Both the position numbers and the translations under genes were made by a program. 64,000 nt of DNA from Oegoconia quadripuncta (Eukaryota > Arthropoda > Insecta > Lepidoptera > Autostichidae), in assembly GCA_949316235.1 (NCBI GenBank), contig OX438741.1, positions 24,146,324 to 24,210,323 on the forward strand, written 5' to 3'. This document shows positions 31,475-42,362 of the stretch, one piece after another (position 1 is the first letter of the stretch; each line of letters starts with the position of its first letter). The notes beneath the pieces were generated by a model. That model was not told the DNA's origin and ran no database searches. It saw only the letters and a program-made list of their open reading frames with translations.

Positions 31475-31728
31475 ATGAAACTTCATACGTATAAGCAGGA
31501 TACATAGATCTAATACGTTAGTAGAAAACATTTTCTTAACATCGAATTTAAAAGAATATATTGCATTTATACTGTTACTATGGAAAATTTACAATCGCTC
31601 TAATTAGTAGTTCCACTTTTAAAACTGTATTTTCTTATCTGTTGTGCAATAAAGTGTATTTGTATTAAAAAAAAACTATTCTCTACTAATTAGATCTATG
31701 TACGTGCTTTACGCGTATGAAGTTTCAT
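31475..31728. repeat. imperfect 50-bp inverted repeat (fold-back)
   Basis: The left arm (31475-31524) ATGAAACTTCATACG with TACATAGATCTAAT and the right arm (31682-31728) TTAGATCTATGTACGTG with CGTATGAAGTTTCAT are complementary with a few changes. The interior contains TGTGCAATAAAGTGTATTTG and an A run that looks like a LINE 3' tail. The class is unknown. Confidence 0.5.
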
Positions 31729-32114
31729 TAGAATCCGTTTATTAATTTTAAATCTGACAACGAGAAAAAAATTTGGATCATGGCACACGTTTGTGGGAAA
31801 GTTTTGTGACAAGGACTGGGAACCCACCAGACGAGGAATGAAATGCCACAGATAATCATTAGGACCAGTATATATTGCCATTATGTGTTAGAAAACTTCT
31901 TCAGCACGTACTATACACGAGTAGACTACAACATCGATGCTTAATGTGCAGTACTTTTTACTCCTCCCTGAGATTTATCAGGGTGACCATGCGTGAGGAT
32001 GCGAGGGGTATCTAAGTGGGCGACCCACATCCCATTCCAGCATACTGCAGCTCGTCTCTCAAAATAATCATCTTTAATTTTTTTCTCACAAGGGAAACAA
32101 ATCAATAACACATA
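31729..32114. other. no gene recognised
   Basis: No coding or repeat assignment. Confidence 0.35.
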
Positions 32115-32280
32115 ATTTGAGGTGAGTGTAGGAGCGTGATATCATGGTACATGGTATGGGTCATAATCCACCATACGGACGCAGCGGATTGGTAGATTTG
32201 TATCAGACTGGTGGCCATCAGACGGCCGCGCCGCTGTAGTAGGTACACCAGCTTGGCTTAACGACCGCTTTCAAATATTA
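32115..32280 (+). repeat. repeat P fragment
   Basis: ATGGGTCATAATCCACCATA, CGGATTGGTAGATTTGTATC, GGTGGCCATCAGACGG and GGCTTAACGACCGCTTTCAA follow the order seen at 57545-57730. It is a widespread lepidopteran retroelement end; no coding part here. Confidence 0.5.
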
Positions 32281-32873
32281 TATACACTATTATCATGTCA
32301 ATACTAAAAATACATTGCAATATCCTTATATTGAATATGGATAATTAACATATCTAACATTATAAACGACGAGCATGTATGAACATCTTATGAGAGTGAA
32401 TGAAGCAAAAGAGGTGTGTCAGGATCGTAGCAAGTGGTCTCTGCCTACCCCTACGGGAAACAGACGTGACCTTATGTATATAGCTATAACAATAGTAATA
32501 AATAATTATAAATACATACAGAATAATGGGTATAACTACATAAAAAATGTTACATAATAATTGGTTAAGTGATCATAATAAAATTATTTCTCTACTCATA
32601 TTAAAAAAGCATCCACTTTTGGGTACCTATTGTAGCAATCGACTATTAACGCGCTACGCATGGTTTTATTAACACGCCTCGTGAGTGTCTGTTCGCCCGG
32701 TCAAATCACCCTCACTCCACCGGATAATGTGATTGATGGTTCCAGGAGACTGTTCACGGTCACAGACCTGCGAATATTACTCCGGGCAAAGTTCAACACA
32801 TAGTCTAGATGTGTGGTTCCCGGCGATGAGGGATAGGTTTAACCGGTCTATTTTCTCAAAAAATATGCGGTTT
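32281..32873. other. no gene recognised
   Basis: The patch at 32640-32830 is somewhat GC-richer but shows no long open frame or repeat match. Confidence 0.35.
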
Positions 32874-33065
32874 GGTGCAGTGGTTAGTGGCCGTGACCGC
32901 TATCTATAGAGGTCGCGGTTTCGATTCCCGCTAGGGGCATATATTTGTATGATGAATACCGAAATGTGTGTGTACCTGAGTTATGGATGTTTACACATAA
33001 GATATATGTATAAATACATATTACAAAAAAATATATATTTGTGTAGTATACCTACCATCAGGTTG
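32874..33065 (+). mobile_element. SINE-A copy, 3'-shortened
   Basis: GCGGTTTGGTGCAGTGGTTA (A box), GGTCGCGGTTTCGATTCCCG (B box, one G lost), GGGGCATATATTTGTATGAT and GTTATGGATGTTTACAC lead to TTTGTGTAGTATACCTACCA. The final CTAGATGGCG section is missing. Confidence 0.7.
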
Positions 33066-33279
33066 AAAATGAAAAAATAATTTATTTCAAACATGGTTCA
33101 GTACATTTATTTAAATATCGATGCTAACAAGATATATTTAATGGGTACGTCTGTGTCGTAGGTATTGAACAAAATAAATAAATGTTACCTGTCCATGAAT
33201 ATCCGACTCGGTCCGTGAACTAAATTTAAAAAAGCAGTTCTCCTTCTCCCATCCAGTCAATGGCAAAAATTATAATGAC

Positions 33280-33560
33280 CTAAAGTAGTTTGTCCCAAAA
33301 AGTAGCAACGTCGATGGCTCTTTGGTTTGCCTCAAAAAGGGTCCTCTCTATACAAGAAATTGGAGAGGCAGGGCACGTCAATAAGTGCGCCATAGATTGC
33401 ATGGAACCGCAGTCGCACTTGTCATCATTAGAGAAGCCCCACATCTTCCTGAATTTTCCGCACCTGCCAACGCCCGACCGAAGTCTATTAAAGGACATCC
33501 AGATGGGCCAGGGGAAATCTTTCCTGCTGGCAGCTTTTCCGCAATGGGTATTTAGGTGTT
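33280..33560 (-). pseudogene. LINE reverse transcriptase C-terminal zinc-motif fragment
   Basis: The - strand reads NRLRSGVGRCGKFRKMWGFS, then CDCGSMQSMAHLLTCP. This is the C-x-CG-x-QTM-HLL-CP motif closing reverse transcriptases of a lepidopteran LINE group whose upstream text is NRLRTGVGRC. It ends ANQRAIDVATFWDKLL. Upstream frames are shifted. It is a relic with a readable C-terminus. Confidence 0.65.
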
Positions 33561-33599
33561 ACTGTGGAACTTTTTTGTCGGCTTTTGAGGCGTGAGACT

Positions 33600-35436
33600 G
33601 GTGGGTCAAGCTTTTGCAAGTGTAGTGGGTGTCTGTGGTCTACAGCTAGATTTTGCCTTTCAATAGAACAGTAAGCAGTAAGTTTAGTGTGGAACTAGGT
33701 GACACTGTCTCTATGTTCATAACCTTTCCATTAAAAGCGATGTAAATCATCATGTACCTGCCACCGCCACTAAAGAGTGAAGCGGGAGTGTGGTTTATCT
33801 TTAAATTCTTTCACACATCTCCTAAGTGTATAATTAGAAATGTATGCATTTATATTTCAAACTCCACCCTAATATCACGTGATAGTACTGGGTTTATTGC
33901 ATCTTTTTCGTTTGTAAAAAATATTAATCTTAATGGTTAGCAATCTAAGAAATAGTGATGGGTAATGCGCTAACCTTATTGATATCGAAAATGAAAAATA
34001 AAACATTTTGAGTATGTGATTCGAATGCTGTTGTTTTATTTCGTACCTATTACTCAGAAGACCTTATGTGACTGATGGACATACACATATTGGTAGGCTC
34101 AGTAACAAAATAAGTACTGTGTTAATTGAGCTTTGGTGTTACCTTCGGAAACTTAATATTACAAAATAAGTACGCCATAAAATTTGACGTAACCTCTAGG
34201 TATATATTTATAATCACATTTTTTTCAAACAATTTCAGAACTACCTCTTTGTTGAACAAGATAAAGCAAAGAAAATAGGATAACACAGGAAACGAAAAGA
34301 CGCAAAATGTTTTAAAAAACTATATAACCCAAAAAAAAATTCTACATTAATTATTCACGTCACTCATCTTGGGACGAGGAAATATTTTCAGAGACTTCAT
34401 TCATACGAAGAAACACACCCATGTTCATAAATTTTTTGTGTGGGCGAAAATCTACAAGGGCATTTGCTTTCCCTTTGAGGCGCCTTAACAAGGGCAAATA
34501 AATTAGCTTATAATTGATATTGAAGTTAAAAGATTTTATGAGATGAAGTAAGTACCAAGGGGGACTTATTATTAATCCTGAACAAACTTCGATATTAAGT
34601 TTAATTTTACACTTTGTTGAAAAGAGAGTAATAAATTAGTCTCTCAACAACCTATATACCTACACCCTTGAGACACTCTGGAACAACTTATTGTTTTATG
34701 TAAAAGTAAAATAAAGTAAAAGTAAAGTACATGGCACCTTAACCTTCTATAGACAAGGTGAATACGTACGTTGTGTTATGTGTTATTATTACCTTAAGTA
34801 ATGCACAAAGTGGAATGGCAACAACCATCATACATCCGGTAGACTCGTAATAACAGGCGAGTGACCTCTTCCATGTTCTGTGTTGCTGAATAGATTATCA
34901 ATTAATCAACACCTTTTTTAATAATCTAAAATATTGAATGGGAATCAATATTATTGATAGAATTGATGCAATCTATTCCTAAGTGGTAAGACAGTGGTAG
35001 GATAGATGGTATCGATAGTGGGAATGAATACAATAAAATCGATATTTCGATACAATAAAAAAGTTTGGATAGTATTGCTATGTTTTTTAAGTTAATGTAA
35101 GCCATTACGTGAGTAATTTTATAGGTATAAAAATAACATCAGTCAAATGCAAGTTTACTACAAGGCGTCATGGCAGATAAAATTTGAATTCTCCGTCTAG
35201 CCTTTCCATATTAGAAAAGAGGCCAAAAAAGGCAGATTCGCCAAACCACTCATTTCTGCTTACATAACTTGTAATTCCTATGTAAATACTTATTCAATAC
35301 ATACGACGACGTCCAAATTGTAACTAGGTAACATAGCTTTTTGTGAAACACGTGCTTCCCAAACTGGGCAAATGGTTTTGAGGAGCATTGTTTAATTAAG
35401 ACCATGCAATCGATTTAATAATAAAAGCCTAATAAA
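33600..35436. other. no gene recognised
   Basis: A long AT-rich stretch with no repeat family that I can place. A DRE-like TATCGATA lies at about 35013 (known in insects as a DREF site) but no gene start is near. An open frame at 33752-33940 has no family pattern. Confidence 0.4.
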
Positions 35437-35620
35437 TCCCAACTAATATTATAAATGCGAAAGTTCGTGGGTGTATGTCTGTATGTATGTATGTTTGTTA
35501 CCTCTTCACGCCTTTACGGCTGGTCGGACTTGGATGAAATTTTGGTGGGTAGACAGATTAGGACCTGGATTATCATATAGGTAATTTTTTTGCTGAACCG
35601 ATTTTGCTGAAAGCTAAATA
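35437..35620 (+). mobile_element. Helitron-like 5' part
   Basis: AACTAATATTATAAATGCGA, GCCTTTACGGCTGGTCGGAC, TTGGATGAAATTTTGG and CCTGGATTATCATATAGG follow the 5' half of the copy at 37690-37893. The GC-rich 3' hairpin and CTAG are missing; it stops near GCTGAAAGCTAAATAAAT. Confidence 0.65.
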
Positions 35621-36068
35621 AATAAAAGCGGTACATGTATGCATCTGAGACTAGCATACACTGACTTAGTTACCTTAGATAGCATAGCAGTACTATCTAA
35701 ACTTCGATGTAATCAATTGTGGCGATTTAATTAATGTATATTCTTTGTAGCAATATGCATTTTCAAAGTATATTCAAGTTTCAAAGTAGTACTAATTACA
35801 AAGTTTAGGCACTTGGTACATCTAATTAATATTTATGTTAAGAAGTTGCATCTCAGGGAAAAATTTATAAGAAGTCACATTACTCTTAATTGGAGGTCTC
35901 TCAAAATCAACGGAAGCGAAAAAGAATAACTTAAATGGAGTTAAAGTAACTGAACACTTCATATAACGTGAATCAAAATATTATATTTTTGTCTATTTAA
36001 CACTGAATTAATTTTGTAAACAGTGTCGATGATGAGTCGTACTCCATCTTTTCCACAGTTTGGACTGC
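35621..36068. other. no gene recognised
   Basis: AT-rich spacer. Confidence 0.35.
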
Positions 36069-36376
36069 AACCGCCTTCGTGGCCCAATGTAAACAATATA
36101 GGGTTTACGAATCGGAGGTCGCGGGTTCGACTCCCATGTTCAGTACTCAGTTTGGCTGGTGGTAGGGCATTTTAAATGTCCGCCTGGCTAGCGGCCACCA
36201 TCTTATCGAATTCTGCCACCTAACAGCAATGTTAATAGCATTGTTGTGTTCCAGTTTTCAGAGATAACAAAGCCAGTCCCATAGGGATTCCGGGTTAGTA
36301 CGCTTCCACATTCAGCCTCATCCTTACCTAACATCAAGTGTGATTGGGGTCAAGTGCTGAACCGTTGTGAATAAAC
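36069..36376 (+). mobile_element. SINE-C copy, full length
   Basis: Head AACCGCCTTCGTGGCCCAAT (A box), B box GCGGGTTCGACTCCC, then TGGTGGTAGGGCATTTTAAA, CCACCATCTTATCGAATTC, ACAAAGCCAGTCCCATAGGG, GGGTTAGTACGCTTCCACAT and TGTGATTGGGGTCAAGTGCT, ending CCGTTGTGAATAAACG. It is full length with scattered changes. Confidence 0.8.
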
Positions 36377-37689
36377 GAAATAGCAATAGTTAACTGTGAA
36401 TATAATCCGTCTCTCTTTATAATCAGTCTATCTCTGTTACACACCTAATACATATTACATTAATGATAATTTAAATTTGTTAAATAATGTTTCTATCATC
36501 AATTACGCCCCTACTGCTGGTACAGGGCCTTCTCTCACTGCCTTGATTGCTTCCAAGTGCGTCTGCGTCATGCATGATTGATTAGTATAGGTATACGTAT
36601 CGAAACAAGTAAAGGTTGGCACTTAGATAAACAAGATTACTGAATTAACACTTCATTCTGGGTAGATAGATAGATAAAGCGTTTATTTGTTACTCCAGTC
36701 ACACACATACCTACATTAAGTTTTGCAGAAATTTTTATAAAACTTATAATATAGGTATAACTACAAAATATATCTGTTAGTAACTTATAACTAGGGTAGT
36801 GTATAATTGGGTAGCCCTAAATTCAGACTAAGCAAATTTAATAAATTATTTGTGGGAAATTGTACATAGCCAAACCTGTGACAATATTATTTATACAACT
36901 GAGATAAAAATGATAAATTATGTCAATAGAACATGAGAAAAAATAGATTATTACTTTTCTCACTAGCTTGGACATAGAGACTGACAGATAAATGCTACTT
37001 AAAGCTTTTCCAGTGGATTTAAATTGACATTCAACAAATTGTGTACAGTTAACCCATCAGAAATAATGTCTCTTCCTCGACTCAATTAGCACCATTTTCC
37101 ATGGAAAGATTTTTCCCTAATCGCCACGCTAATAGCCATCACTGCTCCATGCTGTAGCGGTATGATCCCTTCGTCGCATTATTCAACGCTCACAGGAAGT
37201 AATAGTCTTATTCTGTGGGGACAATAGTTACGCAATTGCAAGATAAGAAAGTGTGAACTCATAATCATAATATAGACTAGAGATTCACGCAGTTGCATAC
37301 ATTACTGTTTCTATATAATAGTATAATAATTTAAATAATAGAAAAAAAAAACAATTAGGAACATATAGAGCGGTTCGTTTGTGGTATCCAACCTCCGTAG
37401 TTTATGCTATTCTGGTACTTCTTAATTATATGGGCGATAGATACAAAATATCACTCTGCAAGGCTATAGTGTAACCCAATATGGGACTGTAATGAATATA
37501 ACATGGCACTTGGGTGGAATATGGGATATTTCAAATGGTGTTTGGGGTTATTTCCCTAATTATAATTAACAGATGTTACTTATAAGTTGTAATGAGCAGA
37601 AAAATTCTTTCTCAATTTTGGAAATCTTGACATCCGCGATACAGGCCTAGCCTAGTATGGATATCACAGCGAACGTATAATGACCATGA
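36377..37689. other. no gene recognised
   Basis: A GATA tract at 36663-36678 and an AATTTATTT-type 3' UTR-like piece follow (GATAAAGCGTTTATTTG), possibly a LINE tail on the - strand. The rest is unassigned. Confidence 0.4.
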
Positions 37690-37893
37690 CTAGCTTTCCG
37701 CCCGCGACTTCGCCCGCGTGGAAGATTTCATCAAAATCGGTTTAGCAAAAAAAATAGCCTATATGTTAATCCAGGGTCTAATTTATCTACCAACCAAATT
37801 TCATCCAAATCCGTCCAGCCGTTTAGGCGTGAAGAGGTAACAAACATACATACATACAGACACAAAAAGTTTCGCGTTAATAATATTAGTACT
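37690..37893 (-). mobile_element. Helitron-like element
   Basis: The + strand left edge CTAGCTTTCCGCCCGCGACT and CGCCCGCGTGGAAG are the complement of the Helitron 3' hairpin and CTAG end. The other edge reads TTCGCGTTAATAATATTAGT. The body has CGTCCAGCCGTTTAGGCGTG, shared with 35437-35620. Confidence 0.75.
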
Positions 37894-38354
37894 CGTACTA
37901 ACCCATAGTTGGGATAATATTAGTTTTGCGATATGAAAGTAGAAAGTGTTATAATAGTACTTACCAACGTTACGTTGTAAATTGTTACTATAACCCCACG
38001 GCATGAGTCTTCGCAGTTTAGCTCCGAAATATTGTTCTTTTAAAAGAAAATGTGTCACTCATTTTATCATGAATATTCAAATTGGAGACCCTGGCGTGAC
38101 ATTGCAGTGCGACTTTTGTTTACCCTTATCGCTGCCCTAAATATGATGGGTGCCCAGCTGACCCAGCGGACGTCAGGCTAAGTTATGTCCACGTTAAATT
38201 AATTATATTTGACCGTTAGCCAGGGCGATGCCAATCTGACCCTGTCTCAAATATCTACCTACTCTCCTCTGGGCGGCCTAAAATACGTTTGACTAACAAT
38301 TTGATGTACGCATTTATAATTTTTAAGTCAACGTTTCGGTGTGTCATTAACTAG
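37894..38354. other. no gene recognised
   Basis: A GC-richer patch at 38090-38290 without a usable frame. Confidence 0.35.
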
Positions 38355-38563
38355 TCTAACTAATATTATAATTGCAAAAGTTTGGATGTTTGGTTGTTGC
38401 TCAATCATGGCGAAACGGATAAACGGATTTGGATGAAATTTGGTATGTAGATAGAACATATCCTGGATATATGGTTAACATTATGATATTATTTTTGAAC
38501 TGGGTAGGCAGTTGCCGCGTGATAAACAGTTAAACATCCGCGAAGCCACGAGCGGAAAGCTAG
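38355..38563 (+). mobile_element. Helitron-like element
   Basis: It starts TCTAACTAATATTATAATTG and ends GCCACGAGCGGAAAGCTAG before T. It contains ATGGCGAAACGGATAAACGG and GAACATATCCTGGATATA. The full termini are preserved. Confidence 0.75.
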
Positions 38564-38641
38564 TAATTATGTAAAAATATATAAACATTATATCGATCGA
38601 TTGGTGTATTTAATACTATATTATTTTGTAGGCATTTCGTA

Positions 38642-38870
38642 GACGACCGACTGGTGTAGGTGATAGTGACCCTGTCAGCGAAACCAATGGTTGCGGGTTC
38701 GAATCCCGCGAGGGGTAAATATTTGTGTGATGAATACAAACATTTATTCCCACGTCATGGATGTTTATATAAATATTTATTATGTATGCGTATCCGTTAT
38801 CCAGTATAATCTTTGTTTAATTTGGCTCTAGATGATTGGTGTAAGTGTACGAAATATTTATTTATTATTT
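38642..38870 (+). mobile_element. SINE-B copy, full length
   Basis: GACGACCGACTGGTGTAGGT (A box), GTGACCCTGTCAGCGAAACC, then the B-box block TTGCGGGTTCGAATCCCGCG and AAATATTTGTGTGATGAATA. Next come CATGGATGTTTATATAAATA and GATGATTGGTGTAAGTGTAC, then TATTTATTTATTATTT. It is the best SINE-B reference in the window. Confidence 0.8.
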
Positions 38871-38929
38871 TGAAAAAATATAAAGAACCTACCTAAACTA
38901 TTGATAAAGAATAGAATCAACCCCTCTCT

Positions 38930-39442
38930 TCCCGTCGGTGTCGTAAAAGGCAACTAAGGGACTTTCCACCAAAAACATCTAATTTAAATTTGCACATTAT
39001 AACGGCGATGAGCTCAGGTCACGTGTGTATTTCTGCATATTTCGAAAGCTGAACCATGTATGTTGTTTCTAGCATTACACTTTTAATATTGACGACCTGT
39101 TTGGTGCAGTGGTTATAAACTCTAACGGTCGCGGGTTCGAGTCCCGCTAGGGGCATATGTTTGTACGATGAATATGTAGGTACATGTGTTCCAGAGTAAT
39201 GGATGTTTTCATTATTAATAGGTATTTATTTACAAAAAAAATGAATTTATGTAGTATATCAACCATCTGGTATCCACAACACAAGCCTATATAGTTGCTT
39301 AAAGTGGAACTAGACGGCATTGTGTGCATGTCCAAGGATATTTATTATATTTGTTATTTATTTAATATTTGTAACACCCAAATGCTAGCGTTTGGGATAT
39401 CTCTGACCACCCGATTTGGGATAAAGCTCGTGACGTTATGTA
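38930..39442 (+). repeat. repeat G copy split by a SINE-A
   Basis: The left part 38930-39090 has GTCGGTGTCGTAAAAGGCAA, TTCCACCAAAAACATCTAAT, GGTCACGTGTGTATTTCTGC and CATTACACTTTTAATATT. The right part 39361-39442 resumes TTTAATATTTGTAACACCCA, GCGTTTGGGATATCTCTGAC and GTGACGTTATGT. Comparison with 16138-16380 shows the uninterrupted order. Confidence 0.7.
39091..39360 (+). mobile_element. SINE-A insertion with 9-bp target duplication
   Basis: TTTAATATT precedes (39082-39090) and follows (39361-39369) the element. It runs GACGACCTGTTTGGTGCAGT, GGTCGCGGGTTCGAGTCCCG, GGGGCATATGTTTGTACG, CAACCATCTGGTATCCACAA, GGAACTAGACGGCATTGTGT and ends in TATTTATTATATTTG-like tail sequence. This defines the exact ends of SINE-A. 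Confidence 0.85.
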
Positions 39443-39976
39443 AACCATTACTTATAGGTACATTGTATTCCATATACCTAAACTGTACTCGTTAGTTTAA
39501 AACTTGTTTAATAATCATTATCAGTTCAAGAGCAGGTGCGACTTGGTTATAACTTAGTCTGTAATATTGTTAGTCTTATTATGATCAGAACACCTGCATC
39601 AAAGTTATTAGGGTAAGGTTCTATTTAGTGGCAATCTGCTCTATCCTGATCATCATGTCATAAAGAATTTCTCTAGAGAAATAGGGCGAATATTAATCAT
39701 TGCCTCAGCTTGGAACCTGTTTTCCCTGATTTTCTTTACAAAAAGGAGATGGTTCTCAATTCGTAGTAGGTATTTTTATACTATGTATTATATACACCGA
39801 TTACTTCAAGATGAAATGGTTCCCTTTTTATTGAACGGAAGATACTCTCAACATGGTCTCATTTAAATTTCATGGAGATCTGATTATAGAGAACTTACGT
39901 AGAAAATGGAATACTTGACTGTAGAGTTGGTGATTCAGTTACCATACTAATATTTATTTCTACACATTAACCATTT
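39443..39976. other. no gene recognised
   Basis: AT-rich spacer. Confidence 0.35.
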
Positions 39977-40276
39977 TATGTACATCAGCTTAGCATTTGA
40001 TCACACCTGATGTTAAGTGAAGAAGAGGTCGAAGGTGGAGGCGTACTGACCCGGAAACTACAACTTATCTGGGGACTGGCTATCTTATATCTGACAGCCG
40101 GAACAAAAAGTTTGGCGGCAGATTTAGATACGATGGCGGTAGCTAGCCAGGCGGACATTTAAAATACCCTACCACCAACCAAACCGAGTACTTAAACATG
40201 TACCCCGCTGAGGATCGAATCCGTGACCTCTGATTCGTAAACCCTATATTGTCTACATTGCGCCACGGAGCCGGTT
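39977..40276 (-). mobile_element. SINE-C copy, full length
   Basis: The - strand has CCGGCTCCGTGGCGCAATGT (A box), CACGGATTCGATCCTCAGCG (B box), TGGTTGGTGGTAGGGTATTT, TATCTAAATCTGCCGCC, CCGGGTCAGTACGCCTCCAC and CTTCACTTAACATCAGGTGT. It is near full length with a small gap in the CAATG-TTAATAGC segment. Confidence 0.8.
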
Positions 40277-40859
40277 AAAATTATGGAAGTCTGTGATGCC
40301 TATTTTTTTTTCTGGGTTTGATAAATTGAAATTATCGCACACAATGTCACCTCATAGTCTTATCACATATAAAATCCGCTGTAGAATTCAAAAGCCCTGT
40401 AGCAAATATAGTTTTAAACCTTAATATTAATTTTGATGTAATAACTTCAGGAATATGAAAACGTTTACGTATTTTTTTCCAAATATAGTAGAGATAACCC
40501 AATCATAAGTGTGTGGGTGTTCTGATACTTGATACGACATCTACGGTTCACTTTATAATAACCAGAAATGCACACCTGACCGGGGGTGAAACTATCGCCG
40601 CGCCACTGAAACATGAAAGTCTATTATGATGATGACGATTTTTGGTGTAAAGTAGTCTTTTACGATATCATTCTTTTTATCACATCACACGGACCGTATT
40701 CCCAGATCTCGCACATGCAATTAGTTACGCACACGTGAGAAAACACTCTTGTCAAAAACTTTAATAACGGTGAAGTAGGAGGTGTTAGCTATGTCAAAGT
40801 CGATAGAGTACGTGAGAAAGGCAGTTTTTTGCATAATCTAATATAGGTAGATACCTGCA
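40277..40859. other. no gene recognised
   Basis: Spacer. GTGTGTGGGTGTTCTGATAC near 40510 is a weak repeat G-like scrap. Confidence 0.35.
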
Positions 40860-41140
40860 TGCGTCTTCAAGCTGTGCGATTGTGGCTGCGACCACTCCTG
40901 AGAACTCCAAGCGGCGCAAATACTCAACTCTGGGTACAGGTGACGTATATTTTGGTGTGGAGACCTTAGGCCCGTGGGGTACGATTTTTCAAATTTTGTC
41001 ATCGCGCTTATATGAGATCTCTTGTGACAAAAGAGCTGGCAGCTACCTCGGGCAGCGTATTAGCATTGCTACACAACATGTAACACTACCATTCTTTTGG
41101 GCACCCCCCCACACGGCACGGATCTCGAACACGTCTTCTA
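40860..41140 (+). pseudogene. decayed retroelement C-terminal domain (VETLGPWG type)
   Basis: The frame reads ENSKRRKYSTLGTGDVYFGV, ETLGPWG, then CDKRAGSYLGQRISIATQ. This matches the pattern KRRKY-L, PFGVETLGPWG, QRAGSYL-QRISIAIQRGN that I recall as the tail of an arthropod retroelement protein, downstream of the DGKRPDG motif seen at 3990-4265. After IATQ the expected RGNA is altered and the frame loses similarity. No neighbouring parts of the element remain. Confidence 0.5.
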
Positions 41141-42287
41141 CTTATCATGATCATGGAGAAACGTGTTCTGTCTGTTTCCGTGCTTTTATATTCAATTTTA
41201 TTCTTTTTTTTTCTTGTAAATACCTCCTTTTTGATGTGCATTAATATTTGTAATTACTTCTAGTATAAATAAATTATTTCCCCGGTAGATACATATAAAT
41301 AATAATTACATTCGTCACTTGAAGCCCAGGCACACATCTGTTAGTCTCTCTACCAAGTTATTTTACTACCCCATCAAAAGCTATGGTCCACTCCTCATTC
41401 AGCTGTCATTTAGACCTACAAAAAAGTTGAAATCTAGATAGATCAGTACCAAGTTCTAAGAACTTCTTTTGAAATACCTACATTTTCTTCCTTCGATGAC
41501 ATTGTAGCAAGAGTAAATGAGTTTAATGAGATCTAATTGAACAATAATTCTGTAAATTGGTATATTACACAATATTTTAAGAATATTCTTTTTCTAATTA
41601 GTATTTTTTTATACTTGTTTGCTTGATTTAATAATTACTAAAATTTTATATTAATAAGTTATGGCAAGTTTTATGATAATATTAACTGTCTTACTTAGTT
41701 TAGACTGGTAAGTTAAAAGAGGACCTTCAATACATGTCTCAAATAAAATACACTTGCTAACGATATTACTTTATTAAATATGACTTAACGTAACGACAAT
41801 CATTGATACTTATAATTATTTACATTACAAAACATTTCGATCAAAATTCCCGGCCACTGAATATTTGAAATTAGAAGTGTCAATTCGCTTAATTTAAATG
41901 TTTTAGTCCATTCCATGTTTGTAAATACGAAAATTCCTGACGACCAAAAAATATGAAATGGCAAATCTTCTATCTCAACTGTGTGAAACTGAATTTCAGG
42001 CAAGAGATGAAAGAGCACTGCGACTTTCAATCACGAAATATTTCATAAAAATGTATATCTCTGCGACATTGCTGCAATAATAAATTGTATTTTCACACAA
42101 AAGGTAACTTTATTAAATTCAAGAATTTATAACTTCACATTACTCCTTTGTTAAATATGAGGAAACCTTCTAGTTTAGGGGCACTTGTGGGCTGTAATGA
42201 CTATCGCAAATTCTGAGACGGTAATGAAATTGAATTATGATGTGCAATTATGTTTATTTGGCTTATGTAAAGAAAATAGTCAGGGTA
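41141..42287. other. AT-rich; one unassigned - strand frame
   Basis: The frame at 41800-42030 (-, 76 codons, TTG start as given) reads VEIEDLPFHIFWSSGIFVFT and LSELTLLISNIQWPGILIEM. It has protein-like composition but no recognised family, and a stop lies just before its start. It could be an exon of an unknown gene or chance in AT-rich DNA. Confidence 0.25.
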
Positions 42288-42362
42288 TTCCTAAACGGCT
42301 ACGGCTTAGCATAACGCCACCGGCAGAGCAGTGGCGTTATAGTTTACAACTGGAGCCGGAAT
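42288..42362 (+). repeat. repeat H copy
   Basis: AACGGCTACGGCTTAGCATA, ACGCCACCGGCAGAGCAGTG and CAACTGGAGCCGG correspond to 23053-23120. Class unknown. Confidence 0.45.

Noticed and set aside
35013..35020. TATCGATA as a promoter element
   Set aside because: A single DRE-like octamer with no gene start or other core motif nearby is not enough.
40882..41244. 120-codon frame as a host gene
   Set aside because: Its readable part matches a retroelement tail and the rest drifts; there are no exon borders.
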